Shown: positions 25,484 through 32,152 of the stretch, piece by piece | Numbering within the stretch: the first letter of the stretch is position 1 | Layout of the letters: each line of letters starts with the position of its first letter | NCBI GenBank assembly: GCA_946480245.1 | Contig: CAMLIZ010000044.1 | Coordinates: 1-32,152, forward strand | DNA length: 32,152 nt | Reading direction: 5' to 3' | Origin: an uncultured Pseudomonadota bacterium | GTDB lineage: Bacteria > Pseudomonadota > Gammaproteobacteria > Burkholderiales > Burkholderiaceae | Notes under the pieces: generated by a model | The model's input: only the letters and a program-made list of their open reading frames with translations | Told to the model about the DNA's origin: nothing | Database searches by the model: none | Program-made: the position numbers and the translations under genes

Positions 25484-26014
25484 AAAGGCCGCGGCGCCGG
25501 GCTCCATCGGCAACTGCAATGCATTGGTGAGGTAGCTCACCGTGCGGTAGAAGCCCGCCAGCATCAGCAGCTCCAGCACCGCCGGCTCGCTGAAGTTCCG
25601 TCGCAAGTGCTGCCAGAGTGCGTCGTCGATCGTGCAGTCGTGGTGAAGCTGGTCGCACATCTGCAGCAGCGCGCGGTCCGCCTCGCTCCAGCAGGCATCG
25701 TGCGGGCTGCCATCCGCCAGCGAGCGCAGTTGGGGCGCCGACAGCCCGGCGCGCTCACCGAACAGCGCCACGTGCACGCCCCATTCATATTGCGAGCGGC
25801 ACAGCGCGGTAGTGCGGTCGATCACCAGCTCGCGCTGGCGCAGGCTGAGGTGGCCTCGATCCAGCAGGCCGCCGGCGAAGAACTTCTTCAGCAATCGTGT
25901 GTCGCGCGCCAGCGTGGTGAACAGGCGCAGCGGCGGCCGGCCATGCATCACGCCGTCGAACAGTGTTTGCACCTCGGGGTCGAACGGCGCTTGCGCAGGG
26001 CTGATGCGGGTCAT
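25475..26014 (-). CDS. Carboxymuconolactone decarboxylase (CMD/AhpD-like) family protein
   Basis: A 179-residue helical protein with the CMD core: LSLRQRELVIDRTTALCRSQ followed by YEWGVHVALFGERAGLS. C72, E77 and H81 occupy the conserved positions, but the second Cys of the AhpD-type CxxC is missing, so a peroxidase-like thiol relay is unlikely. Later blocks LLQMCDQLHHDCTIDDALW and FSEPAVLELLMLAGFYRTVS also match. The YEWGVH form is common among CMD proteins of unknown substrate. The ATG at 26014 is divergent from the HxlR-type regulator 59 nt away, which probably controls it. Confidence 0.88.
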   Translation of the reverse strand: MTRISPAQAPFDPEVQTLFDGVMHGRPPLRLFTTLARDTRLLKKFFAGGLLDRGHLSLRQRELVIDRTTALCRSQYEWGVHVALFGERAGLSAPQLRSLADGSPHDACWSEADRALLQMCDQLHHDCTIDDALWQHLRRNFSEPAVLELLMLAGFYRTVSYLTNALQLPMEPGAAAFPA

Positions 26015-26073
26015 GGTGACTTGCTATAGTTTGCGTAGCGCCAGAGTAGCTTCGCTGCTATGAAAAGTAAAGC
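26015..26073. promoter_or_regulatory. Divergent promoter/operator region of the CMD and HxlR genes
   Basis: This 59-nt gap is more AT-rich than its surroundings. GTAGC occurs at 26035-26039 and 26046-26050 (11-nt period), and AGTAGC with GCTGCT (26045-26059) forms an imperfect dyad around TTC. A TATAGT hexamer sits at 26025-26030. The layout suits autoregulation by the HxlR protein and control of the CMD gene, but exact promoters are not determined. Confidence 0.4.
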
Positions 26074-26400
26074 ATGACCATTCCCAAGGCAGGCACCCCG
26101 GTTCGCGGCTCGCGCAGCGGCCGGCCGATCATGGTGCTGTTCGACCTGCTCGGGCGCCGCAGCACGCTGCGCATCCTGTGGGAGCTGCGCGCGGCGCCGC
26201 TCACGTTCCGCGCGTTGCAGGACGCATGCGACAGCAACCCCAGCTTGCTGAACACGCGCCTCAAGGAGCTGCGCGCCGCCTCGCTGGTGGAGCTGGGCGA
26301 GGCCGGCTACCAGCTCACGCGCCAGGGCCAGCGGCTGCTGGAGGCGCTGAAGCCGCTGGGCGACTGGGTCAAGACCTGGACGCCGGAGCAGGCGCCGTGA
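26074..26400 (+). CDS. HxlR-family winged-helix transcriptional regulator
   Basis: A 108-residue MarR/HxlR-type DNA-binding protein: RRSTLRILWELRAAPLTFRA is the first helix pair, SNPSLLNTRLKELRAASLVE is the helix-turn-helix and recognition helix, and YQLTRQGQRLLEALKPLGDW is the wing and dimer helix. HxlR proteins usually sense electrophiles, quinones or disulfide stress, often through a Cys; one Cys is present in the DACDSNPS segment at the expected place. The start is the ATG at 26074. It is divergent from the CMD gene and its stop codon overlaps the MFS gene start as GTGA, so it is likely a local regulator of both. Confidence 0.9.
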   Translation: MTIPKAGTPVRGSRSGRPIMVLFDLLGRRSTLRILWELRAAPLTFRALQDACDSNPSLLNTRLKELRAASLVELGEAGYQLTRQGQRLLEALKPLGDWVKTWTPEQAP

Positions 26401-27623
26401 GCGGGCCCGGCGTGCGGCTGTTACCCGCCGGCGTGGACCCGGCCGCGCGCCCGGTGCTGCTGGCGCGCGCGCTGCGCGCACTGGCCGATGGCTACATGGC
26501 GGTGCTGCTGCCCGCCTACCTGCTGGCGCTGGGGCTGGACACCTTGCAGGTGGGCATCGTGGCCAGTGCCACCTTGCTCGGCTCGGCCTTGGCGACGGCT
26601 GCCGTCGGGGTGTGGGGGCATCGCGTGCACTCGCAGCGGCTGCTGGCCGCGGCGGCGCTGTTGATGGCGGCCACCGGCGCCGGCTTTGCCGGGCTGTCGT
26701 CGTTCTGGCCGCTGATCGTGGTGGCTTTCGTCGGCACGCTCAACCCGAGCTCGGGCGACGTCAGCGTGTTCCTGCCGCTGGAGCATGCGCGCCTGGCCGG
26801 CGCCGCGCAGGGGCCGGCGCGCACGGCGCTGTTCGCGCGCTACAGCGTGCTGGGGGCGCTGTGCGCCGCCGTAGGCGCTCTCGCGGCGGGGCTGCCCGGC
26901 TGGATGACGCGGCATGCCGGCGTGCCACCGCTGGCGGCCCTGCGCGCGATGTTCGTGCTCTATGCGCTGACGGGTGCGGCGGTGTGGTGGCTGTACCGCG
27001 AGGCGCGCCTGCCCGGCGAGGTGGCGGCTGCACCGCCGCATGCACCGCTGGGCGCATCGCGGCGCATCGTGCTGCGCCTGGCGCTGCTGTTCAGCGTGGA
27101 TTCGTTTGCCGGCGGGCTGGTGGTGAATGCGCTGCTGTCGCTGTGGCTGCTGCAGCGCTTCGGCCTGTCGCTCGCGCAGGCGGCGCTGTTCTTCTTCTGG
27201 AGCGGGCTGCTGTCGGCGGCGTCGCAGTTTGCCGCGCCGCGCGTGGCGCAGCGCATCGGCCTGCTGAACACGATGGTGTTCACGCACATACCGGCCAGCA
27301 TGTGCCTGGTGCTGGCGGCGCTGTCGCCCAGCCTGCCGCTGGCGCTGGGCTTGCTGTTCGTGCGCAGTGCGCTGTCGCAGATGGACGTGCCCACCCGTTC
27401 GGCCTACGTGATGGCGGTGGTCACGCCGCCAGAGCGGCCGGCGGCGGCCAGCTTCACCGCCGTGCCGCGCAGCCTGGCGTCGGCCGTGAGCCCGGCGCTC
27501 GCGGGCGCATTGTTCGCGGCCGGCTGGTACGCGGCGCCGCTGATCGCCTGCGGCGTGCTGAAGATCGCCTACGACCTCACACTGTGGGTGGCCTGCCGGC
27601 GCGACCGCGTGCTGGAAAGCTGA
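26397..27623 (+). CDS. MFS transporter
   Basis: A 408-residue integral membrane protein with about 11-12 hydrophobic segments in two halves, typical of the major facilitator superfamily. RALADGYMAVLLPAYLLALG leads TM1, with an acidic Asp in it, and VGVWGHRVHSQRLL is the MFS loop 2-3-like segment. A second-half SVDSFAGGLVVNALLSLWLL and LFVRSALSQMDVPTRSAYVM follow. The start is GTG at 26397, giving a 4-nt GTGA overlap with the HxlR gene; the downstream Met sits too deep within TM1. The substrate is unknown; the HxlR/CMD context suggests efflux of a toxic compound. Confidence 0.9.
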   Translation: MSGPGVRLLPAGVDPAARPVLLARALRALADGYMAVLLPAYLLALGLDTLQVGIVASATLLGSALATAAVGVWGHRVHSQRLLAAAALLMAATGAGFAGLSSFWPLIVVAFVGTLNPSSGDVSVFLPLEHARLAGAAQGPARTALFARYSVLGALCAAVGALAAGLPGWMTRHAGVPPLAALRAMFVLYALTGAAVWWLYREARLPGEVAAAPPHAPLGASRRIVLRLALLFSVDSFAGGLVVNALLSLWLLQRFGLSLAQAALFFFWSGLLSAASQFAAPRVAQRIGLLNTMVFTHIPASMCLVLAALSPSLPLALGLLFVRSALSQMDVPTRSAYVMAVVTPPERPAAASFTAVPRSLASAVSPALAGALFAAGWYAAPLIACGVLKIAYDLTLWVACRRDRVLES

Positions 27624-27647
27624 ATCTCATCCTGGAGGGAACCCACA

Positions 27648-28337
27648 ATGAACCTGCTCGGCAACGTCTTCTGGCACGCGCTCAATGGGTCGCAAGCCGC
27701 CTTTGCGGTGGGTACCGCCACCGCGCGCCGCTATGCGCCGGGCTTCTCGCCGATCGTCGCCTTCGCAGAGCCGCACGAGCCCGACTTCGCCGCGCTGGCG
27801 CCGTTCTGCGCGGTGGGCGAATCGTTCTACACCTCCGAATGGATCGGCGCGGCGCCGGCGGGCTGGCAGATCGAGGCCGAAGGCACGATGCGGCGCATGG
27901 TGTGGGCCGGCGGCCCTGCGCCCGACGACGCGCCGCCCGACGCGGTGCGCCTCGGTCCGCAGCATGCCGAGCAGGCGGTGGCGCTGGCGGCACTCACCAA
28001 GCCGGGGCCGTTCGGGCCGCGCACGCCGGAGCTGGGCGACTACTTCGGCTGCTTCCAGGGCGAGCGGCTGGTGGCGATGGCCGGTGAGCGCTGCAACGCC
28101 GGCCCGTTGCGCGAGATCAGCGGCGTGTGCACGCACCCGGATGCCCAAGGCCAGGGCCTGGCGCGGCGGTTGATGGCCTTGCTGCTGCGGCGCCAGCTGG
28201 CGCGCGGCGAGACCCCGTTCCTGCACGTGATGGCCGACAACCATGGCGCCCACCGGCTGTACGAACGCCTGGGCTTTCGCGAGCACGCGGTGGTGCCGGT
28301 GCGCGTGGTGTCGCTGCGCGCGACAGCGCCGGCCTGA
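27648..28337 (+). CDS. GNAT-family N-acetyltransferase
   Basis: A 229-residue protein. The first ~85 residues are unassigned, then the GNAT core: VAMAGERCNAGPLREISGVC leading to THPDAQGQGLARRLMALLLR, which contains the QGxGLAxxL acetyl-CoA loop, and then LHVMADNHGAHRLYERLGFR. The substrate is unknown. GGAGGG lies about 8 nt before the ATG at 27648. It follows the MFS gene by 24 nt and may be in the same transcript, and is 65 nt from the molybdoenzyme gene. Confidence 0.88.
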   Translation: MNLLGNVFWHALNGSQAAFAVGTATARRYAPGFSPIVAFAEPHEPDFAALAPFCAVGESFYTSEWIGAAPAGWQIEAEGTMRRMVWAGGPAPDDAPPDAVRLGPQHAEQAVALAALTKPGPFGPRTPELGDYFGCFQGERLVAMAGERCNAGPLREISGVCTHPDAQGQGLARRLMALLLRRQLARGETPFLHVMADNHGAHRLYERLGFREHAVVPVRVVSLRATAPA

Positions 28338-28402
28338 GGCTTCGCACGGCATTTGCCCTCCAGTAGCGCGGCCGGTGCAGACCCGGCACGCAGGAGAAGC
28401 AC

Positions 28403-30736
28403 ATGTCCGAATCCCGCCAGCCCAACCATGAACCGGTGCGCCCGGTAAAGATCGAGCCGTTCACTTTGGCCTCCGGCGGCTGGACCTCGGTGAGCGAAGT
28501 CACCGAGAGCCTGCTCGAGGCGCACATCCCCGTCACCGGCTCGCGCGTGCTGCTCAAGCAGAACAAGCCGGACGGCTTCGCCTGCGTGAGTTGCTCGTGG
28601 GCCAAGCCGGCCGAGCCGCATCCGTTCGAGTTCTGCGAGCACGGCGCCAAGGCCACGGCCTGGGAACTGACGCGCGATCGCACGACGCCGGCCTTCTTTG
28701 CGCAGCACACGCTCACCGAGCTGGAGGCGTGGAGCGACCATGCGTTGGAGGCGCAGGGCCGGCTGACCGCGCCGATGCGCTGGGACCCGGTGATGGACAA
28801 GTACGTGGAGGTGCCCTGGGCCGATGCGTTCGCCGAGATCGGGCAGGAGCTGCGTGCGCTGGAGCCGGACTCGGTGGTGTTCTATACCTCCGGCCGGGCG
28901 TCGCTCGAAGCCTCGTACATGTACCAGCTCCTGGCGCGGCTGTACGGCAACAACAACCTGCCCGACAGCTCCAACATGTGCCACGAGAGCACCTCCACCG
29001 GCCTGCCGGAGTCGATCGGCGTGCCGGTGGGCACGGTGACGCTGGACGATTTCGAGCACACCGATTGCATCTTCTACATCGGCCACAACGTCGGGACGAA
29101 TGCGCCGCGCATGCTGCATTCGCTGGAGGACGCCCGCAAGCGCGGTGCGCAGATCATCACCTTCAACCCGCTGCGCGAGCCGGGGCTGGTGCACTTTGCC
29201 AACCCGCAGTCGCCGGTGGAGATGCTGACGCCGAAGGAAACGAAGATCAGCACGCAGTACCACCAGGTGCGCGCCGGCGGCGACCTGGCGGCCTTGAGCG
29301 GCGTGTGCAAGGCGCTCATCGAAGCCGACGATGCGGCGCGCGAGCACGGCGCCGAGCCAGTGCTGAACCATGAGTTCATCCGCGAGCACACGCAGGGTTT
29401 CGAGGCCTTTGGCGAGCGCATGCGCGCGCTCACGTGGGACGAGATCGAGGCGCAGTCGGGCCTGAAGCGCGCCGACCTGGAATCCGCGGCGCGCGAGTAC
29501 GCCCGGGCCAGGCGGGTGATCGGCATCTACGGCATGGGGCTCACGCAGCACCGCAACGGCGTGCTCAACGTGCAGATGGTGGCCAACCTGCTGCTGCTGG
29601 GCGGCCACATCGGCGTGCAGGGTGCCGGCATCCTGCCGGTGCGCGGGCATTCCAACGTGCAGGGCCAGCGCACGGTGGGCATCACCGAGAAGCCCGAGAA
29701 GGCCAACATCGACAAGCAGGCCGAGCTGTACCAGTTCGAGCCCCCGCGCAAGAAGGGCCTGAACACCGTGGAGGCCTGCGAAGGCATGCTGGCCGGCAGC
29801 GTGAAGGCCATGGTGTGCCTGGGCGGCAACCTGCTGCGCGCGCTGCCCGACACCCACCGCATGGAGCCCGCATGGCGCAAGCTGCGCTTGAGCGTGCAGG
29901 TGGCCACCAAGCTCAACCGCAGCCACGTGGTGCACGGCGAGGTGGCGTTCCTGCTGCCGTGCCTGGGCCGCATCGAGATCGACCGCCAGGCCAGCGGCGA
30001 GCAGTCAGTGTCGATGGAGGACAGCACCGGCTGCATGCACGGCTCCCGCGGCCGTGCCGAGCCGGCCAGCGACAAGCTGCTGTCCGAGCCCGCCATCATT
30101 GCCGGCATCGCCAAGGCCACGCTCGCCCCGCGCGCCACCGTGCCGTGGGATGCCTGGGTGGCCGACTACGCCAGGGTGCGCAAGCAGATCGAGCTCACCT
30201 TCCCGGAGATCTTTCGTGACTTCGAGGCGCGCATGTGGCAGCCCGGCGGCTTTCATCGCCCCCTGGGCGCCAAGCACCGCGAGTGGAAGACCAAGACCGG
30301 CAAGGCCAACTTCATCACGCCCGACACGCTGAACACCGACCCCGACATGTCGATGCAGGGCGAGGGGGTGTTGCGCCTGACCACCTTGCGCAGCTTCGAC
30401 CAGTTCAACACCACCGTGTACGGCTACGACGACCGCTACCGCGGCGTGCACGGCACGCGCCTGGTGCTGCTGATGAACCGGCAGGACATCGCCGCGCAAG
30501 GCCTGAACGACGGTGACATCGTGAACGCGAGTACTGCCGGTGCCGACGACGGCGTGGTGCGCGAGGTGACCGGCCTGCGCGTCACCGCCTACGACATCCC
30601 GCGCGGCTGCGTGGCCGGCTACTTCCCGGAGTTGAATCCGCTGGTGCCGCTGTGGCACCACGCCAAGGGCAGCAAGGTGCCGGGCTACAAGTCGGTGCCG
30701 ATCCGGCTGCGGCCGCAGCAGCTCGACCGGCACTGA
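28403..30736 (+). CDS. FdhF/YdeP-type molybdopterin oxidoreductase
   Basis: A 777-residue bis-molybdopterin guanine dinucleotide enzyme of the YdeP family. CVSCSW (C61, C64) and FEFCEHGAKAT (C78) form the N-terminal iron-sulfur region, with only three Cys evident rather than the usual four. VVFYTSGRASLEASYMYQLL and NMCHESTSTGLP (C193, the position of the Mo ligand Sec/Cys in formate dehydrogenase H) follow. VQGAGILPVRGHSNVQGQRT and GLNDGDIVNAST near the end are cofactor-binding segments. YdeP has been linked to acid resistance in E. coli; its substrate is not established. GGAGAAG lies about 5 nt before the ATG. The usual partner fdhD is not seen in the window. Confidence 0.93.
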   Translation: MSESRQPNHEPVRPVKIEPFTLASGGWTSVSEVTESLLEAHIPVTGSRVLLKQNKPDGFACVSCSWAKPAEPHPFEFCEHGAKATAWELTRDRTTPAFFAQHTLTELEAWSDHALEAQGRLTAPMRWDPVMDKYVEVPWADAFAEIGQELRALEPDSVVFYTSGRASLEASYMYQLLARLYGNNNLPDSSNMCHESTSTGLPESIGVPVGTVTLDDFEHTDCIFYIGHNVGTNAPRMLHSLEDARKRGAQIITFNPLREPGLVHFANPQSPVEMLTPKETKISTQYHQVRAGGDLAALSGVCKALIEADDAAREHGAEPVLNHEFIREHTQGFEAFGERMRALTWDEIEAQSGLKRADLESAAREYARARRVIGIYGMGLTQHRNGVLNVQMVANLLLLGGHIGVQGAGILPVRGHSNVQGQRTVGITEKPEKANIDKQAELYQFEPPRKKGLNTVEACEGMLAGSVKAMVCLGGNLLRALPDTHRMEPAWRKLRLSVQVATKLNRSHVVHGEVAFLLPCLGRIEIDRQASGEQSVSMEDSTGCMHGSRGRAEPASDKLLSEPAIIAGIAKATLAPRATVPWDAWVADYARVRKQIELTFPEIFRDFEARMWQPGGFHRPLGAKHREWKTKTGKANFITPDTLNTDPDMSMQGEGVLRLTTLRSFDQFNTTVYGYDDRYRGVHGTRLVLLMNRQDIAAQGLNDGDIVNASTAGADDGVVREVTGLRVTAYDIPRGCVAGYFPELNPLVPLWHHAKGSKVPGYKSVPIRLRPQQLDRH

Positions 30737-30752
30737 GGCGCCAAGGGCGCCT
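30736..30752. terminator. Hairpin between convergent genes, possible bidirectional terminator
   Basis: AGGCGCC (30736-30742), loop AAG, GGCGCCT (30746-30752) form a perfect 7-bp stem exactly in the 14-nt junction between the molybdoenzyme and the deaminase-like gene, overlapping both stop codons. It has no U-tract on either strand, so termination is uncertain. Confidence 0.45.
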
Positions 30753-31326
30753 ACAGGCGCACGCCGCCCTGGATCATCATGTGGTGCAGGCCGTGCCCCT
30801 CGGTCTCCCAGGCCAGCACGATGGTCAGCCCGGGGTAGCGCCGGCTCAGCTGGCCCAGCACGCCGGGGTCCACCAGGCGTTCGTCCAGCCCTTGCGCGCA
30901 GGCCGAGCACGGGCCTTTGCGATGCGACACGAAGATGCGCAGCCATTCGCCGTCGAGCGCAGGGCGCGGGCGCAGCGCCTCCAGTGCATCGATGAAGCCG
31001 TTGGCCACGTCCTGCTCGGCGTGGTCGAGGAACTGCGCGTTGTGACGCGGCGCGTTGATGTGATCCACCGGGGTGGGCAGGTGGGCGCGCCCGCGGATCG
31101 AGCGCGACGCACCCACGAAGCGCCGCGTGTCCAGGCCATCGATGCCGGTCCAGCCCACCGCCACGGTCTGGGCTGACGCTGGAATGCCGTATTCGCTGCG
31201 CACCTGCGCCAGCAACTCGCGGCCGACCGCCAGCCAGTCGGCCGCGTTGGCGGGTTGGGGCACCTGGCGCCCGGGCAGCACGCGTGCGGCCAGGCTGGCG
31301 GTGGGGCGGGTGGGCTTGGAGTGCAT
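30751..31326 (-). CDS. Free-standing deaminase-superfamily protein (HAE / PCxxC motifs)
   Basis: A 191-residue protein with the zinc-site signature of the cytidine-deaminase-like superfamily. HAE is at 102-104, in DHAEQDVANGFIDAL; PCSAC (C140, C143) is in SHRKGPCSACAQGL. The order of elements fits the fold: two strands (TVAVGWTGIDGL, then RRFVGASRS), the HAE helix, a strand LRIFVS, the PCxxC helix, and the strand LTIVLAW. Spacing and motif type resemble the toxin-associated deaminase families (YwqJ/BURPS668_1122/SCP1.201-like) more than metabolic CDA or Tad enzymes. There is no secretion or toxin-delivery domain and no immunity-like gene beside it. GGAGGA lies 5 nt before the ATG at 31326. 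It follows a LysR gene on the same strand by 64 nt. The substrate is unknown. Confidence 0.75.
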   Translation of the reverse strand: MHSKPTRPTASLAARVLPGRQVPQPANAADWLAVGRELLAQVRSEYGIPASAQTVAVGWTGIDGLDTRRFVGASRSIRGRAHLPTPVDHINAPRHNAQFLDHAEQDVANGFIDALEALRPRPALDGEWLRIFVSHRKGPCSACAQGLDERLVDPGVLGQLSRRYPGLTIVLAWETEGHGLHHMMIQGGVRL

Positions 31327-31390
31327 GTCTTCCTCCGCTGTGTCGTGGTGGGCCCGCAGGCCACCGCGCGATCGTAAGGGACGCGCTGCC

Positions 31391-32152
31391 TCAGGCCGCA
31401 GCGTGTTGCGCGCCCATGGTCGCCAGCGCCTCGATCGCCGCGCGCACCCGCGCCGGCAGCAAGCGACCCGAGGGCCACACCACGCTGATCGGCATCGGCT
31501 CGGGCCGGCAGCCCGGCAGCAACTCCACGAGGCGACCTGCAGCCAGCTCGTCGATCACCATCACCTCGGGCACCTGACAGACGCCCAAACCACACAGCGC
31601 TGCGGCGACCATGCCCTCGCCGTCGCTCACCCGCACCCGGGACGCGGGTTGCAGTTGCACGTGCTCGCCGCGGCTTTTCAGTTGCCAGGGCCGGTTGCGC
31701 CCGCTGGTGGGCATGCGAAACAGCACGGCCACGTGGCGCTTCAGGTCGTCCACCCGGCGCGGCGTGCCGTGCTCACGCAGGTATTGCGGGCTGGCGCACA
31801 GCAGCAGCGACTGTGTGTCGATGCGCCGGGCCACCAGGGTGGAATCGCTCAAGTGGCCCACGCGCACCGCCAGGTCGATGCCGTCGCGCACCAGGTCGGC
31901 ATAGCTGTCGTTCAGCCGCAGGTCCAGTTGCATGCCGGGGTGGCGACGCACCAGCGCGGCCAAGGCAGGCACCACGAAGCGCTTGCCGTAGCTGATGGGC
32001 GCGTCGATCTTCAGCGTGCCAGCCGGCACGGCGCGCGTGCCCGCCGCGTCGGCTTGCAGCTCCTCCACCTCTGCCAGCACGCGCTGGCAACGCTCGAACA
32101 GGCGTTCGCCATCCGGCGTGAGGCTCACCTGCCGTGTGGTGCGGTGAAACAG
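31391..32152 (-). CDS. LysR-family transcriptional regulator (partial, N terminus beyond the window)
   Basis: The frame is open to the right edge, so the helix-turn-helix is mostly missing. The visible part starts within the LysR recognition region (LFHRTTRQVSLTPDGERLFE), then a linker helix, and then the LysR substrate-binding domain with GTLKIDAPISYGKRFVVPAL, LDLRLNDSYADLVRDGIDLA, VRVGHLSDSTLVARRI and GLGVCQVPEVMVIDELAAGR. These are typical of the large CrgA/DmlR-like group in Burkholderiales. The effector is unknown. It ends 64 nt upstream of the deaminase-like gene on the same strand; its usual divergent target would lie outside the window. Confidence 0.92.
   Translation of the reverse strand: MFHRTTRQVSLTPDGERLFERCQRVLAEVEELQADAAGTRAVPAGTLKIDAPISYGKRFVVPALAALVRRHPGMQLDLRLNDSYADLVRDGIDLAVRVGHLSDSTLVARRIDTQSLLLCASPQYLREHGTPRRVDDLKRHVAVLFRMPTSGRNRPWQLKSRGEHVQLQPASRVRVSDGEGMVAAALCGLGVCQVPEVMVIDELAAGRLVELLPGCRPEPMPISVVWPSGRLLPARVRAAIEALATMGAQHAAA

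Overview
The window is about 32 kb of dense, very GC-rich bacterial chromosome (roughly 70 % G+C, judged by eye). Short gaps, frequent ATGA/GTGA overlaps, and a gene mix of TRAP and tripartite-type binding proteins, DUF3016 and DUF1615 proteins, eutBC and a YdeP-type molybdoenzyme fit a betaproteobacterium of the order Burkholderiales (Rubrivivax/Leptothrix/Piscinibacter-like). That placement is inference from gene content. I see no rRNA, tRNA, CRISPR array, insertion sequence, integrase or phage gene, so this reads as chromosomal backbone with accessory modules rather than an island.

Layout. 1-3696 (minus): an edge fragment resembling a chemoreceptor HAMP region, a membrane hybrid histidine kinase, and directly upstream a TRAP-type periplasmic binding protein, probably one sensing unit. 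3927-4580: a hemerythrin-like protein. 4594-6924 (minus): a tightly overlapping operon of two FMN-binding split-barrel proteins (the second fused to GAF and winged-helix domains) and a secreted coiled-coil protein. 6979-9558: a secreted DUF3016 protein, a small basic protein, and a divergent nucleotidyltransferase/metallophosphoesterase pair. 9565-11655: a soluble GAF-PAS hybrid kinase. 11772-16261: a VOC protein, then a minus-strand run of orphan ABC-type binding protein, pirin, GNAT and DUF1615 lipoprotein.

16396-18572 (minus): a ZIP metal transporter cotranscribed with a manganese catalase, preceded by what looks like a truncated ClpP-like gene. 18649-21278 (plus): a shortened ECF-like sigma factor followed at once by eutB and eutC (B12-dependent ethanolamine ammonia-lyase). 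21257-22974 (minus): a SnoaL-like protein, an alpha/beta hydrolase, and a 49-residue membrane or secreted peptide with its own textbook terminator. 23182-25468 (plus): a CsgG-like lipoprotein paired with an exported caspase-family protein. 25475-27623: a CMD-family protein divergent from an HxlR regulator that overlaps an MFS transporter gene. 27648-30736: a GNAT protein and a YdeP/FdhF-like molybdopterin oxidoreductase. 30751-32152 (minus): a free-standing deaminase-fold protein and an edge-truncated LysR regulator.

The most unusual items are the free-standing deaminase-like protein with HAE and PCxxC motifs (30751-31326), the exported metacaspase/CsgG-like lipoprotein pair, the sigma-like gene that lacks the -10-recognition segment and heads eutBC, and the FMN-barrel/GAF/winged-helix regulator operon.
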